Source: Zizania palustris (Eukaryota > Streptophyta > Magnoliopsida > Poales > Poaceae). Taken from it: 64,000 nucleotides of DNA. Within the stretch, counting starts at the first letter, position 1. Every line of letters begins with the position of its first letter. The stretch covers positions 79,332,989 to 79,396,988 of the forward strand of contig JAAALK010000082.1 of assembly GCA_019279435.1 (NCBI GenBank), read 5' to 3'. Under the pieces are notes generated by a model that saw nothing but the letters and a program-made list of their open reading frames with translations, was not told the origin of the DNA and searched no databases. Below are positions 46,395 through 59,200 of the stretch, piece by piece. The translations under genes and the position numbers were made by a program.

Positions 46395-48005
46395 GTGAAA
46401 AACTAATGAGTTATCCAGCACTGAGAGACTCGAGCGGTGGGCAAAGTAGTAGTAGATTATCTACGCACAAGATATGGATCCTGATAAAAAGTGCGAGGTC
46501 TACCTACAAAATAAGAACTCGAAAATTGATGAGGTCTCCCAACCTATTGAGGACCAAAACCTCTCATGGGAGTACAAGGAGCCTCGATAAAACACGTGGT
46601 CTATCACCATATGAAACATGGTGTACACAACGATGGGCAAAACCTCTCATGGGAGTACAAGGAGCCTCGATAAAAATAGGATGAGAGTGAGAAACAGACT
46701 CATGCATACCTAAAGATGAGTAATGCATGTCCTGAAAGCTCATCTCCTGAGAACATCTCTCATCCTTGATGCGACGAAAATAGAAACTAACCAAATGACC
46801 CACCCACTAGCAATATGAGCAATAAAAAACTTTCTTGGGGGTAGAAGCATGTGTCTTGGGAGCAATCCTCACATGCTTCTTTGGTTTCCGCTGAGGGGCT
46901 TTATTTGGTGGAGGTGGTGTTTTCTTGGTAGTCTGGATGGGTTTCTTGGCTTTCTGTGGATTGTCTAACTGGGCTCTTTCTTTCTCAAGAGTAGTGGGTG
47001 GAGAGAACACAATTTTACTCAGAGTGCTTGAAGTGGTTCTCTCATATCCCAACCCTAAAGCTAACCCTTCCCTGTCAACACACATCTTGGTTTTGGCCAA
47101 GAGCAGATCCATCCTACCCTTCCCTTTAGTGCATTTATCCACCACAGAGAGAAGGTAATCATTTTCAGTCATGAGTTTTTCAACTTACCCTCGAGAAAAG
47201 CTGAATTTGTCCTTCAGGATAATGCAGGTGGGACAAGCTGGCTGCACATGTTTAGAACACTTAGCACTCTCTAATCTAAACTCTAATTCCTTAACATGCT
47301 TGTCCCTCAAATTAATGCTTTCAATAAATAAAGGACAATTCAAACATGCATAAGATGAAATAGGTCTAGACTCCACGTCAACAAGCTGCCTCTCTACAAT
47401 TTCAAGTTTGTCGATAGCTTGAGCGTGCATAGAGCGAAGCTGGGCAAGCTCACTCATGACCACAAGACATGACTCACATTCAGCATTATCAGACTTAGAT
47501 CTAAGCATGACAAGTTTAGTTGAAACAGATTCATTTCTAAATCTAAGTTCTTTCAATTCACGAGCAACCATTTCAAGTAATCTATCCAGGCTAACCAAAG
47601 CATCATTTAGTTCATCCATTTTAACCAAAAGCTGGTCATAAGATAGAGTTACCTTTGATGAGTCTAGCTCATTGCTGCTGTGGATACTGTCAACCAGGAA
47701 GCAAATGTCAGTGAAGCCCTTCGCCTTCTTCTCCTCCTTCTTCGAAGGCTCCTCTTCATCAGAGCTAAGCTCCTCACTCGACGATGTGTCGATGTCATTG
47801 AGGGCCTCCATGAAAGTTCTGGAAGCGGCTTTGGCTGCCCTTTTTGCCATCTTGCTGCGCTTACCCTTAGAAAAGGATTTTTTGTCTCTCTTTTGGTGCT
47901 TGTGGGTACACTCCTCTCTCTTTCTGAGCCTAAGGCAATCAGCCTTGATGTGAGAAGTTTCACCACACTCAAAACACCCTCGAGAGCAACTTCTCCTTTT
48001 ATCCC
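46395..48005 (-). pseudogene. Copia gag of element C, C-terminal part
   Basis: Minus strand resumes at 48005 after solo LTR D with a zinc-knuckle segment (GCFECGETSH). It continues through the Lys/Arg-rich and Ser/Glu-rich linkers and the coiled-coil region (47850-47185), then KGKGRMDLLLAKTKMC. It ends in the second knuckle region near 46800, where one Cys position is changed. Stops near 46804 and a 38-bp duplication (46555-46592 and 46638-46675) show decay. Confidence 0.82.
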
Positions 48006-51000
48006 TGTGGGATCAGAATGGTGACTAGAGGGGGGTGAATAGGTGCCTCGACAAATTCTCGTGAATCAGATGGCCTTTTCAAATCACCCAACGCACCTTC
48101 AAAATTTCAAATTCAAATCTAAACCAAAAAGTATGAATCAAAGCAACAAAATCTCTTCAAATTCAGAATTCAGTCTTGTTCGGTGTTTGAAGTATCGACA
48201 CACTCTATCAACAATTGATATTTCGAACTACAGTGAGTACATCGACAACTAGACGGACGACAGAGTTATATCGGTAACTGAAACTCCAAAATAGCTTAAA
48301 AATTCAGAAACCTTTGTTAACACATGTACCTAACACTTTGGGCTATACTAGACACAAGACATTGAACAGTTCAGTCAAAAACTCTTCAGATCAATCAATT
48401 TTATCAACTAGACACAACACAAATACAATTAAGATGGTAACACACATTGAGTCTGAAAATGTCTGAAGGATGAAAAGTGATAGCTAAATTCAAGCCAGGA
48501 CACAGATTGAAGCTCTACAATTAATTCAGTTCAGTAGAATCTATATCAGATTTACTTCAGTTTAGAAAACTGATCCAAATTAATTCAAACAGATTTCAGT
48601 TGAAACTACAAATTCTGAAACTTCCTGGATGATGAACAGTACTAGCAGATTCAATTCAGTCTGCCAAATTCAATTCAAATAGATTCAAACAGAACTCAAT
48701 TGAACATACAGTTTCTGAAATTCTCAAGATGATGAATAGTGACACCTTTTTCAAATCAGGTCACAGATTTAGGTTTTCAAATTTACTTCAATTCTGATTA
48801 CTTCAAACAGTATTACAAACTCAAACACAGTACATGATAAAGCTCAAAATCATCCTGTAGAATGTATCACTACTTTGATCAAACTCTACAGGATCAGTTT
48901 TTCAGAAAACTAGACATACTCAATCTGAAATAGTAAATAATGACATGTAAATAGAAATTTCAGTATACATCAGAAATGAGTTCAATCTATATACTGAAAC
49001 TGAAACTAGAGAACTGAATTTAAACAGTACTTTCAGATCAAGACACAAGACATCTGAAGTTTTCTTGAAGATGAGCAGTACCTACACACATTCAACTCAG
49101 AACTGAATTTGAAGTTTTACCATGAACTCAATCCAAATTTGCTGAAGATCTGATCACACAAGAACACCTATTCTGTACTGAAAAACACTATGTCCAAGAC
49201 TCAGCGAAACTAATGTTCAGTCATTGAAAATTAAATGATGAATAGTTCCATCAAACATCTACTCAAACTGAATCAGATCTCTGAATGTCTATATGAAACT
49301 GAACTGAAAATAGATTCAGAACAGTTCTAACAGCAAACCCAATTGTTGACAATTTCTTAAAACAAATCAGATCATTCACATTAGCAAATTTTACTCATGA
49401 TCAAGTGATAAACTCAGTTAAAACACCAAATCAACAATTCATAATGAAAGTCTGAACAAAATCACAGATTTATAAACTGAACAGACTAAACAGAATTGGT
49501 ACCTTGATTGTTCTGTAGAACACTTTGATCTCAGCAGTGGAAATCTTCTTTTGTCATCAAATAAAACCATACCTTCAGATCATGTTTATGAACACATATT
49601 CTCAGCCCTACAATCAGATAATCTCACTCAAATTGTCACTCATGAAGACTAGTAAGTTTTAGCAGTAAAAATACAGCTGAATATTTTCAGTTTCTATTTC
49701 AAGTCAATCAGCAACTTATCATAAGATGATTCAGAGATTAAGTCACCAACTAAAATTGAGATGAATCAAGAAAATTGACTTGAGATTCAATGAAACTGTT
49801 GGATACATTCAATCAGTATCAAATACTATTTCAGCACTTATAAACTGCAGAACTGAAAACCTTTGATCAGGAATAGTAAAAGAACACAGGATTTTCAGAG
49901 TAAAATCAGTGGGTAATTTCAGCAAAATACACTGTAGAAACCTTTTACACATTAAAGCAAGCTTTTACTTTTACAGGTCATCCATGACCTCACAGCAGGA
50001 GTTGCTAGCAGACAACTTTCAACAATGTAGCAGAACGGATTACCTCAACAACACTTCTTGTCTGCTACAGTAACTACAACTCAAAGACAACTGATAAACC
50101 AGACACATTTAGTGCTAAACTTTGAAGAATCCACAGATTTCACAAGGATTGAAGTGTTAAAAAAATTATGCATTCTGTAGAAGTTTCAGTATTCAGATTA
50201 GTGTCAAAGTTTCAGTCCTGAAAATCTGGATACTATCACTCTTTTGATTTCATGTGAGATGAATAAGAGTTGTATCCTTGATTTAATGAGGATAAACCTG
50301 ACAAGAACATCAACCAAGTTCAACTTCAATCAAGAAAGATCAAACAGATGCATCTCTGTATTTTGTTCTATCAGTTCTGTGATCATCCATTTCAGATGTG
50401 CTGTAGCACTTTTGATCTACAAGAACATCAAGAATCAGCCAATCAAACAGAGTGCAAACTTGAAAAATGGAACATCCAAAACATGCACAACAGAAGTTAC
50501 ATAGGCATCAAAACCATGTTTTGTAGTGAAATCATCAGAAAATAGCCCATAAAAACTGAATCCAGAAAGAAAACACACCTGGCACACATCTCAGTGGTTC
50601 ATCGCTGGTCACTATGGAATTTTCAGAATAGGAACAGGAAACCAGAAGTGATTATAAAAGCTGTAGAAATTTTAGTAGGTGCTACAAAAAACCAGCCAAA
50701 AAGAGAGATTCCAGCCCATGGCTAAGGACCTCTATTTATAGGCCAGCCATGGGGAGAAAATTCTGAAAAAAACCCTCTAGAACCTCTATTTTACATCAAG
50801 GTCCTATTCCTTGTAATATAATTTCAGAATTTAGGAAATCCTGAAAAATATATTAAAGGAGTACATTTACTCTCGACTCTTAAACTTTTTATTACACAAT
50901 GACTCAACACTTTTAATATTTTTTTAGAATTGGGAAATCCTAAAAAATACTAAAAGTTCACACATTACTCTAAATTACTCAAAACAAAAAGACTCCTAAT

Positions 51001-51515
51001 TATTGAAATTAGCACATTTAGAGATGTGACGGTTTTCAGCAAAAACCGACAAAGCCTCTCAACTCTTCGACTCATGACATCGCTTTGCGACTCTGAGCGC
51101 CAGCAAGCCTTTTCCGCTCTCGATACCCTCGAGCCGCCTGATTACTTGTACTGACCTCCCTTTCGCCGACTCGGTCGTCACGCCATCACAACCATCCGCC
51201 CATCCAAGTCTTGCTCGATATTTTCGTGCACTCTTGAGATCTTCTCCAACTTCACCCGGCCTCCCTGATCCTCCGTCATCGAGCTCCCCGCTTGACCCTC
51301 GATCACTTGCCGTTGACAGTTGGTCAGCATCTCCACCCTGCACATTCAAGATAAGCAAAAGCAAGAACGTGATGCACCACCGAAGCCCTCGGCACACAAA
51401 CCTCATTCATATATCGAACTCTTCGATGCACACAACCCAACACTCAACCAATCGCTCAACCGCTCATCCTTGTCAATCACTCATCATACAGACAGAAACC
51501 ACCCTTGGTTTCACA
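48006..51515 (-). repeat. Solo LTR D (3510 bp) in gag of element C
   Basis: It starts TGTGGGATCAGAATGGTGAC and ends CCCTTGGTTTCACA. A perfect target duplication ATCCC flanks it (48001-48005 and 51516-51520). It shares end sequences and internal blocks with B's 3' LTR. A minus-strand TATA box is at about 50733-50741. The interior is AT-rich with many CAGATT/TTCAGT words and no coding region or primer binding site, so this is a single long LTR and not a full element. Confidence 0.85.
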
Positions 51516-51520
51516 ATCCC

Positions 51521-52334
51521 GTCTATCATTGTAGAAACGGGTGAACTTCTTGACAATGAGAGCAAGGTCTTCATCATATAGAGTGTCCACCTGCTCTTTT
51601 GTAATAGAGACTAGGGAGGACAAAGCAAAACCTCCTATAAGGACACGAGTACCAGATGTACTAGGCTCTGCATGCGTACCACTACTATAGCTAGAAAATA
51701 ATGCCATGGAAGGAGGCAAATAGTTTTTGTGCCCTACAAGAGATGCCTTGGCAATCTCTATGGACTTCAGCTTGCTAAAAATCTCATTATAGGTTAATGT
51801 GTTGTAACCTGTGGACTCCTCAATACTAGATATCTTCACTTTCCATATACTACGATCAAGAACATAGAGAAGCTTGATAGCCCTCTCGTGATTAGAATAA
51901 TCCAAAGTTCCAGTGGACCACAAATTGCTCACTATCGCATCAAAGCAAGAAAACATGACATCTATAGATTCGCCAGGGCTTTGCACAAACAACTGATATT
52001 GTTGATTGTATGTGCTTTGGAGCTTAGCCTTGATCTGTGTTGAGCTCTCATAAAAAATAGTGAGTGCGGATCAAATTTCCATAGCAGTCTTAAGGTGCTG
52101 CACCCTATCGAACTCATTCCTGCTCAAACTAATGAACAATATATTTCTAGCTTTGCAGTTATAAGTATACTGAGCCTTTTCAGCGTGAGTAGTGCGAGTA
52201 TCAGTGATGGAGTATTGTGAACCCACAATCTCCCAAACCGCACTTCCTTGGCTTTGTAAATAAGCCTACACGAGCACCTTCTAGTAAGCAAAGTCTGTTC
52301 CATCGAACAAAGGAATTTTATTAACTCTGTCCAT
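51521..52334 (-). pseudogene. Copia gag of element C, N-terminal part
   Basis: Start codon at 52334 gives MDRVNKIPLFDG. It continues with GSAVWEIVGSQYS, FVQSPGESIDVMFSCFDAIV, LLYVLDRSIWKVKISSIEES and ITKEQVDTLYDEDLALIV. Stops occur at several sites upstream of 51992. The reading ends KKFTRFYNDR where solo LTR D enters. Confidence 0.85.
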
Positions 52335-52385
52335 GTCGCCAACGGATCACAAAACCGGTTAAGGTTAACTAGTGATCTTAACCTT

Positions 52386-52398
52386 CTCTGATACCAAT
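52386..52398 (-). other. Primer binding site of element C (initiator tRNA-Met type)
   Basis: Minus strand TTGGTATCAGAG follows the LTR boundary at 52399, spaced as in element A. Confidence 0.75.
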
Positions 52399-52533
52399 TG
52401 TTGGACCAAAAAAGGCGACCAGAGAGGGGATGAATGGGTGCTTTAAAAATTCTCTTCTAAAAAACAAACATCAAACATACCCTTCGGAGTGTCTGCTTTA
52501 GAGGTATTGAGCACACTCTGAACAAAGGCTTAG
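52399..52533 (-). repeat. 5' LTR of element C, part left of element K
   Basis: Aligns with 41860-41995 (TGTTGGACC to CAGGCTTAG) and is cut by element K after CTTAG. The rest of this LTR should lie past K and L, outside the window. Confidence 0.88.
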
Positions 52534-54317
52534 TGTCGCGCCCCGATTTAATAAATCAGGACTTTATTGAAATTCCATAGAAAATCAATAAAACAAGACG
52601 TTCATCATGCGACCACGTACAATACGGGCAATCATTCATGGTTCGTAGACCGCATTAATATAAAAGTGAATAAAGATGAAGAGAAACTAATAAAATAAGG
52701 GTCCTAGATGAACGCCTCCTTCCAGTCTCGCCTTGACTGGGTCGCTACTCCAGACCTTCATCCTCCTCGTAGTAGACCGGCTCTGATGGTGTAAGTCAAC
52801 GGGGTGAGTACAGATGTACTCAGCAAGCCACCGAATGCAAATATAATGCAAGGTAAAAACAAGGGAGATAGTGGCTAGTTTTGCGGAAGCAGCATAATTG
52901 TAAAGCTTTAAATGTGAGCAATTTATTAGTACGGAAAAGTAAACATGTGTGTGTGCATCATCATCTTCTAACTCGAGGGGTACAGTCAGCCCCACCTCGC
53001 TCAACAGTCCTTACGTGCCATGAATAACTCTACCATTCAAACAATTGTAAACTAACTGCGAGTAGTCACATAACCCGCCCTTGACCGTGGGCTCGGCTTT
53101 TCGAAAAGATTGAATTACTCTGATCAGAGATGTACCACTGTACCCACAAGGCACGCACTCATCACCTACACCAAAGTGTAACGAGATGACCCATCACACG
53201 GGAACTCATGCCAAAACCTTCCATATAGTCCACCCCGACCCAATAGCACCCTCTTATGGGTTTCATATGGTGTCCCGACGCATCGGAGCCCCACCATACC
53301 CCCCCTTGAGCCTCGTCGGTACAAGTCGCCCGCAGGCTAGCCCCTTGCCCCCTCCTCTATGGCGCATCGAGCCGGAGTATTCCATACTTCCAGTTAGGAC
53401 TTACCCATTAGACTTGTGGTTGGTACGGAAGTGCTTTGCAACAGATCCCGCAGACCGGTCCTTATAGTGCCCCGGGTGCGACAAACCAGTGCCCGAGCTT
53501 GCACCCGGAACCCACCATACTTATAACCTAGCCAACTCCAACAGAGTCCAAAGACGAGAATAACAGGGAAATAAATATACAGAATCCAGCTATCTACGAC
53601 TCGTTCTTTTTAACCTATAGCAGTTGAGCCAGTACATTGGGCACTAGCTACTATTTTAATAGTAGAGTGACAAGGAGTTAAGGCTCAATAAGCATGGCTT
53701 GGGTTTGCACACAAGGACAGGGATCTGATAAATATAAGTGTAAGGCTTGATTATTGGACTAATGCAATATTAACCTATGGGTTATAGCGATAACTTATTA
53801 AAACATGGGCTCAATTTTGATCAACTGTTTCCACAGAGATGGACGATGACTTGCCTTGATCAGAAAAGGGGGATGGAGGAACCTCGGGGTAGAACTCCTG
53901 CTCCTCGATGAACTCGTAGTCTTCTCGATACGGAAAAATAAATAATACATTCAATAAACAGATAAAATCCACCAAATAAATGAACATACATAGTTGTGGG
54001 TGTTTTTATGTGAAGTAATCATTTTAATATTCTGAGTTTTTGCATAAAACAGTGAAGTTTAACTTTTTAGGATTTTTCCTAATTTATTTTGCTGAATTAA
54101 TAATTTATCCCTAAGGGGTTTCTATTCTTTTATTTGCTAAAAATATTTTGGGTAACAGTAACATACTGTTTTTATGGCATTAAAGTGTAGAGAATAATTT
54201 ACTGAATTTAACAAAATTTGAATGGTGAAATTTAGAGTTAAATTGAGCAAGATATGAATTTTTAAAGTTTAAACTATTTTCTGAATTTTATTTAAAACCA
54301 AAAAACAGTCTCTGGTC

Positions 54318-54340
54318 CACGGTGAACCAGGTTCACCGTG
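54318..54340. promoter_or_regulatory. Perfect palindrome in element K LTR
   Basis: CACGGTGAACC and GGTTCACCGTG flank a single A. It is conserved in the other K LTR (near 63268-63290) and has one mismatch in LTR H (near 1218-1240). It is downstream of the TATA box, in transcribed sequence, so it could act as an RNA hairpin or a DNA site. Confidence 0.45.
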
Positions 54341-55069
54341 AACCCGTGACTGTGCGCGTGGACCCGAGCGACCGGGACCGTTGGATCTGGATCCAGCGGC
54401 CAGATGCGAGGCGGGATCCTTTAAATGAAAATGGACGGTCCTGATTAGATCCTAGCGAACGGGTATGACGTGGACGCACGGGATTAAGTCAACGTTTTTA
54501 AGTTGGAACCGACGGCCAAGATCGCGTGGTACCGCTTTGACCAGATCCGAGTTCCTGGATTAGATCCCGAAGGGATTTAATCTTAGCCCTCCGATCTTGA
54601 TCGAACGGCCAGGAACTCATCCGGCACGGCACGACGCAAGGGGGCGCGTACCCCCTTCGTCTCCGGCGACGGCGGGCTCGGGTGCGGCCACGGTGGCGAC
54701 GGCGAGGGCCTAGGGGCCTAGCTCATGGCGAAAATGGAAAGAGGAGAGGATGGCGATCACGATGATACCTCCGATGGCGACGGAGGGCGACGGACGGCGG
54801 CCGGCGGCGAGGGTAGACGAAGCAGGGCGTTCGGGTGGTCGACGGCGACGGTGATCCGGCGGTCTTCACGGCCGACGGAGTGGATGCTGGGGATGGGCGA
54901 GCGACGACGGATCTGATGGTGGCGGTGGCTAGGGCGGCGGGGGTCCGAGGCGGCGGCGATCGCTCGCCGGAGGTGAAACCGAACCGAAGCTCGAAAAAAG
55001 GGCGACGGCGCTCTGCTTTCGCTCGAGGTTGGCTCTGCTGGCGTGGGGTGAGTGCGGTGAGGGGAGGGG

Positions 55070-55078
55070 CTTTTATAG
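55070..55078 (-). promoter_or_regulatory. TATA box of element K LTR
   Basis: Minus-strand CTATAAAAG in a GC-rich context. The equivalent site of the 5' LTR lies beyond the break at 63818 and is not in the window. Confidence 0.6.
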
Positions 55079-55843
55079 GGCTCGCCGGCGGTGGATATGG
55101 TAGGGTTATCGGAGGAAACCGAGAGGGCTCCTTCCATTTCCGGCGAGGTTTCCTATCTCCACGGGTACGCTTCCTTATGCGCGAAGATGCGTCGCCATGG
55201 ATGGAAAGGGGGCGGTGGCGTGCGAGGAAGGTGATCCGGGGTGATCTGGGGCGATCCGGTGGCCGGCGGCGAGGAAACAGAAAGAGATCGCCGAGGAAGG
55301 AAAGGGGAGCGATCCCCTTCCATCGGAGACGAAGGATCTGACAGGTGGCCCCCACCTGTCAGCGGGCGAAACAGAAAAGGAAGGGCCGACAGGCGGGCCA
55401 CGGTTGTCAGAGAGAGGGAGGCGGAGGTGTGAGACTGCCGTGTGGGGTCAGGCGGGGCGCGGTGGGAGAGAGGGAAGCGGGGGAACGCGCCGACGGGCGG
55501 GCCCCACATGTCAGTGGCTATCGCTTGGATTGGGCCGGGCTCGGGGTGGTTTGGAGGTTGAGGCCCGTTAAGGTTTTAATATGTTTTCTGATTTAAAATA
55601 ATTCCATTAATTCATTTATTTGGTTAAGGGTTGAATCACTGTTGATAAAAAATTGTAAAAATTCCTAAAATTATATTTTGGTCTCTAGTTCATCTCATAA
55701 AATTTTCAAGTCCAGATTTTGAGTATTTCTCCCTGTTTGGCTTTATTTGGGTTCTTTTGTGATTTTCCTTTAATAAATAAATCCAGAAATGAAAATAATA
55801 TTTTTCTTTTATTTTAATCCTTTTTAATTTCTGGGGTGTTACA

Positions 55844-55862
55844 ATCCTATCCCCCTTACAGA
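55844..55862 (-). other. Polypurine tract of element K
   Basis: Minus strand GTAAGGGGGATAGGAT directly abuts the 3' LTR, as required for plus-strand DNA priming. Confidence 0.8.
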
Positions 55863-55885
55863 GAATCTCGTCCTCGAGATTCGGA

Positions 55886-56245
55886 TCAATCCTCGAATAG
55901 CTCAGGATGTTGTGCCTTGAGTTCATCTTCTTTTTCCCATGTAGCTTCTTCTACAGGATGATTGCTCCACTGCACTTTGCAAAAACGGATGGTCCGACTC
56001 CTGGTGGTCCTTTCTTTGACTTCCAATATCTTGACAGGCTTTTCCACATAGGTCAGATCCTCTTGAACATCCAACTGCTGAAGATCCACTTGATCTGTCG
56101 GAACGCGCAGACACTTCTTGAGTTGGGATACGTGAAATACGTCATGTACTCCAGCCAATGAGGGCGGTAGTTCCAACTGATAAGCAACTTCGCCTTGGCG
56201 TCGAACAATGGGAAATGGTCCAACATATCGAGGGCCAACTTTCAT
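55886..56245 (-). CDS. Integrase C-terminus with chromodomain of element K, shifted frame
   Basis: The frame opens at ATG 56245 and reads MKVGPRYVGPFPIVRRQGEV, then the tether VHDVFHVSQLKKC. A chromodomain follows (KILEVKERTTRSRTIRFCKV, WSNHPVEEATWEKEDEL), ending HPELFED. Chromodomains guide chromovirus integrase to modified histones. Family members carry this in frame with integrase; here the main frame ends TGA at 56244-56242, overlapping this ATG as ATGA. Probably one base was lost near the GKxAPRYxGPF motif. Reinitiation is possible but unproven. Confidence 0.85.
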   Translation of the reverse strand: MKVGPRYVGPFPIVRRQGEVAYQLELPPSLAGVHDVFHVSQLKKCLRVPTDQVDLQQLDVQEDLTYVEKPVKILEVKERTTRSRTIRFCKVQWSNHPVEEATWEKEDELKAQHPELFED

Positions 56246-59200
56246 CTCATGTTAAACCGTTGAGTACCACGGAGAGGCGTAACTCGAAGGTAAACATGAT
56301 CTCCTTCTTCAAAGGCTAGGTCTCGGCGACGATTGTCTGTGTAGCTCTTCTGTCGTGATTGGGCTGTCTTGAGTCGATCTCTGATGATCCGTACCTTCTC
56401 TTCTGCTTCACGAAGAATGTCTGTTCCGAATACTTGGGATTCACCAGTTTGGTCCCAAAGTAGAGGCGTTCTACACTTTCGTCCATATAAGGCTTCAAAA
56501 GGAGACATCTGAAGACTGGCTTGGTAGCTGTTGTTGTACGAAAACTCAGCGTACGGCAAGCTCTTGTCCCAAGTGGCTCCAAAATCCAAGACACATGCCC
56601 GTAACATATCCTCCAATATCTGATTAACCCTTTCTGTTTGTCCATCTGTCTGAGGGTGGTAGGCGGTACTGAAATTCAATCTCGTGCCCATCTCCTCTTG
56701 AAGGTTCTTCCAGAAGCAAGAGGTAAACTGACTTCCTCGGTCGGATACTATCTTCTTGGGTACTCCATGAAGACATACGATCCGGGCCATATATAGCTCT
56801 GCAAGCTTAGGACCACTGAAGGTTGTCTTGACAGGTATGAAATGGGCTACTTTCGTAAGCCGATCGATGATCACCCAAATAGAATCATACCCAAGTTGGG
56901 TCTTTGGTAGTCCGGTGATGAAATCCATACCGATCTCTTCCCATTTCCATTCAGGCACTTTAAGTGGCTGTAACAATCCCGCAGGTCTCTGATGTTCGGC
57001 TTTCACTCTTCTGCAGGTGTCACATTCGGCGATGAACTGTGCAATCTCTCTTTTCATGCTGACCCACCAATAACGTTCTTTCAGATCCTGGTACATCTTG
57101 GTACTGCCGGGATGAATGGAGTACAATGTCTCATGGGCTTCTCTCAGGATAAGGGTCTTTATCTCTGGCTTATCCGGTACACATATCCGGGTTCCAAACC
57201 ACATGGTGCCGTTTTCGTCCTCTGAAAATCCTAGGGCTTTTCCTTGTCTCATGTTCTTCCTAATGGCAGCTATATCCGGGTCTTCCAATTGAGCTTCACG
57301 GATCTGCTCAAATAGAATTGGCTGGGTCTCCAGGGTGGCTAGATATGCTCTGGTGGTCAATCCAAGATTCAACTTTTCCATCTCCCTACATAACAAGGGT
57401 GCGTGTTCTTGGATCATCATGGCTGTGCAATATCCCTTGCGGCTTAATGCATCAGCTACCACATTCACTTTTCCGGGGTGGTAGTGAATACCTAAGTCAT
57501 AGTCCTTGATTAGTTCCAACCATCGTCTTTGCCTCAGATTGAGGTCAGGCTGTGTGAAGATGTACTTCAAACTCTTGTGATCCGTAAAGATCTCACAGCG
57601 ATTTCCAACCAAATAGTGCCTCCAAATCTTAAGGGTGTGCACTACGGCGGCTAATTCCAAATCATGGGTCGAGTAATTCAACTCATGAGGTCTCAACTGA
57701 CGGGAGGCATAAGAGATAACTTTCCCGTCTTGCATAAGAACACATCCCAATCCCTGGCGGGATGCGTCGCAATAGACATGGAAGTCTTTCCGGATATCGG
57801 GTAGGGTCAGTATGGGTGCTGACACCAGACGGGTCTTGAGGGTGCGGAAACTTTCCTCGCATTCAGGAGTCCATTCAAACTTCTCTCCTTTCTGCAACAA
57901 CTTAGTCATTGGCTTGGCTATCTTAGAAAAATTCTCAATGAACCTCCGATAATATCCGGCCAAACCCAGAAAACTTCGTATCTCAGATACGTTCATGGGT
58001 GGCAGCCAATCCGTAACTGCTTCTACGGTGGCAGGGTCTACTGCGATTCCTTGCGCAGAGATGATGTGTCCAAGGAACTTTACTTCTGCCGTCCAAAACT
58101 TGCATTTGCTGTACTTGGCATACAATTGGTGTTCCCTTAGCTTTCCTAAGGTTAACCGGAGGTGAGCCTCGTGCTCTTTCTGGTCCTTGGAATAAATGAG
58201 AATGTCGTCTATGAAGACTACGATGAATTTGTCCAAATACTCCATGAACACCTTATTCATCATATTCATGAAGAATGCAGGGGCGCTGGTCAATCCAAAG
58301 GACATAACTGTGCACTCATATAATCCATAACGGGTGGTAAAGACAGTCTTGGGTATATCTTCTTCTCGAATCCTTAACTGATGATAACCAGAATGCAAGT
58401 CGAACTTCGAGAATACTGTAGCTCCTTTTAGCTGGTCGAAGAGATCGTCGATCCGAGGCAACGAGTACTTATTCTTGATGGTTACTTCATTCAAAGCGCG
58501 ATAGTCCACACACATACGCTTTGCCTTGTCTTCTTTCTTCTCGACGAAGATGACGGGAGCACCCCATGGCGATGTGCTAGGTCTGATGTAGCCTTTCTTC
58601 TCGAGATCCTCCAACTGCTGCTTCATCTCAGCTAACTCATTGGCGGCCATCCGGTATGGTCGCTTGTAAATAGGGGTGGTTCCGGGCACCAAGTCAATCC
58701 TGAACTCGATGTCCCTCTTGGGTGGCATCCCTGGTAGATCTTCTGGGAACACTTCCGGGTATTCACTAACTACTGGTATCTCCTCCAAGGTAATCTGATG
58801 TAGTCTTGTCCTTCCGGCCTTCATGCTTGGCATCTGGAATGTGACGATAATCCCTTCTTCATTAGTCACAGTCACTTTTCTCTGGGCACATTCTATCACT
58901 CCTTGATGTTTATTTAGCCAATCCATCCCTAGAATGAGATCCAAACCTTGACATTCTATTAGAATGGGGTCGGCCCAAAATATCATGCCTTGGATATCTA
59001 CCCATACCCTTGGACTAAAAGAATAGGCGAGGGTTTGCTTGCCCGGGGTAGCTATCAGTACTGGTCTGGGTAGTTCACTTATGTCTAGGGCATTACTTTC
59101 CACAAAGGCAGTTGATATAAAGGAGTGTGTAGCTCCGGTGTCAAATAATACCACTGCAAGGGATGAATGAACCATAAACTTACCCATGACAATCTCTGGG

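Larger units (their letters stand above)
41860..52533 (-). mobile_element. Ty1/copia SIRE-type element C, scrambled, continues beyond K
   Basis: The 3' LTR (41860-43441) and the start of the 5' LTR (52399 onward) are both present. Gag starts at 52334 on the minus strand and resumes after solo LTR D; protease and integrase follow. RT is missing, and RNase H is present only as a short C-terminal piece plus an inverted segment. Its 5' LTR is broken at 52533 by gypsy element K. The left target bases are GAAAA (41855-41859); the right copy is outside the window. Confidence 0.88.
52534..55843 (-). repeat. 3' LTR of element K (3310 bp)
   Basis: Ends are TGTCGCGCCCCGATTTAATA on the left and TTTCTGGGGTGTTACA on the right. 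Minus-strand TATA box at 55070-55078 gives a U3 of about 765 bp and an unusually long R-U5 of about 2.5 kb. A GC-rich block covers about 54600-55560. Short ORFs inside show no gene-like features. Confidence 0.92.

Noticed and set aside
48006..51515. Full retroelement between the ATCCC duplications
   Set aside because: No primer binding site, polypurine tract, gag or pol is visible, and the ends match a single LTR.
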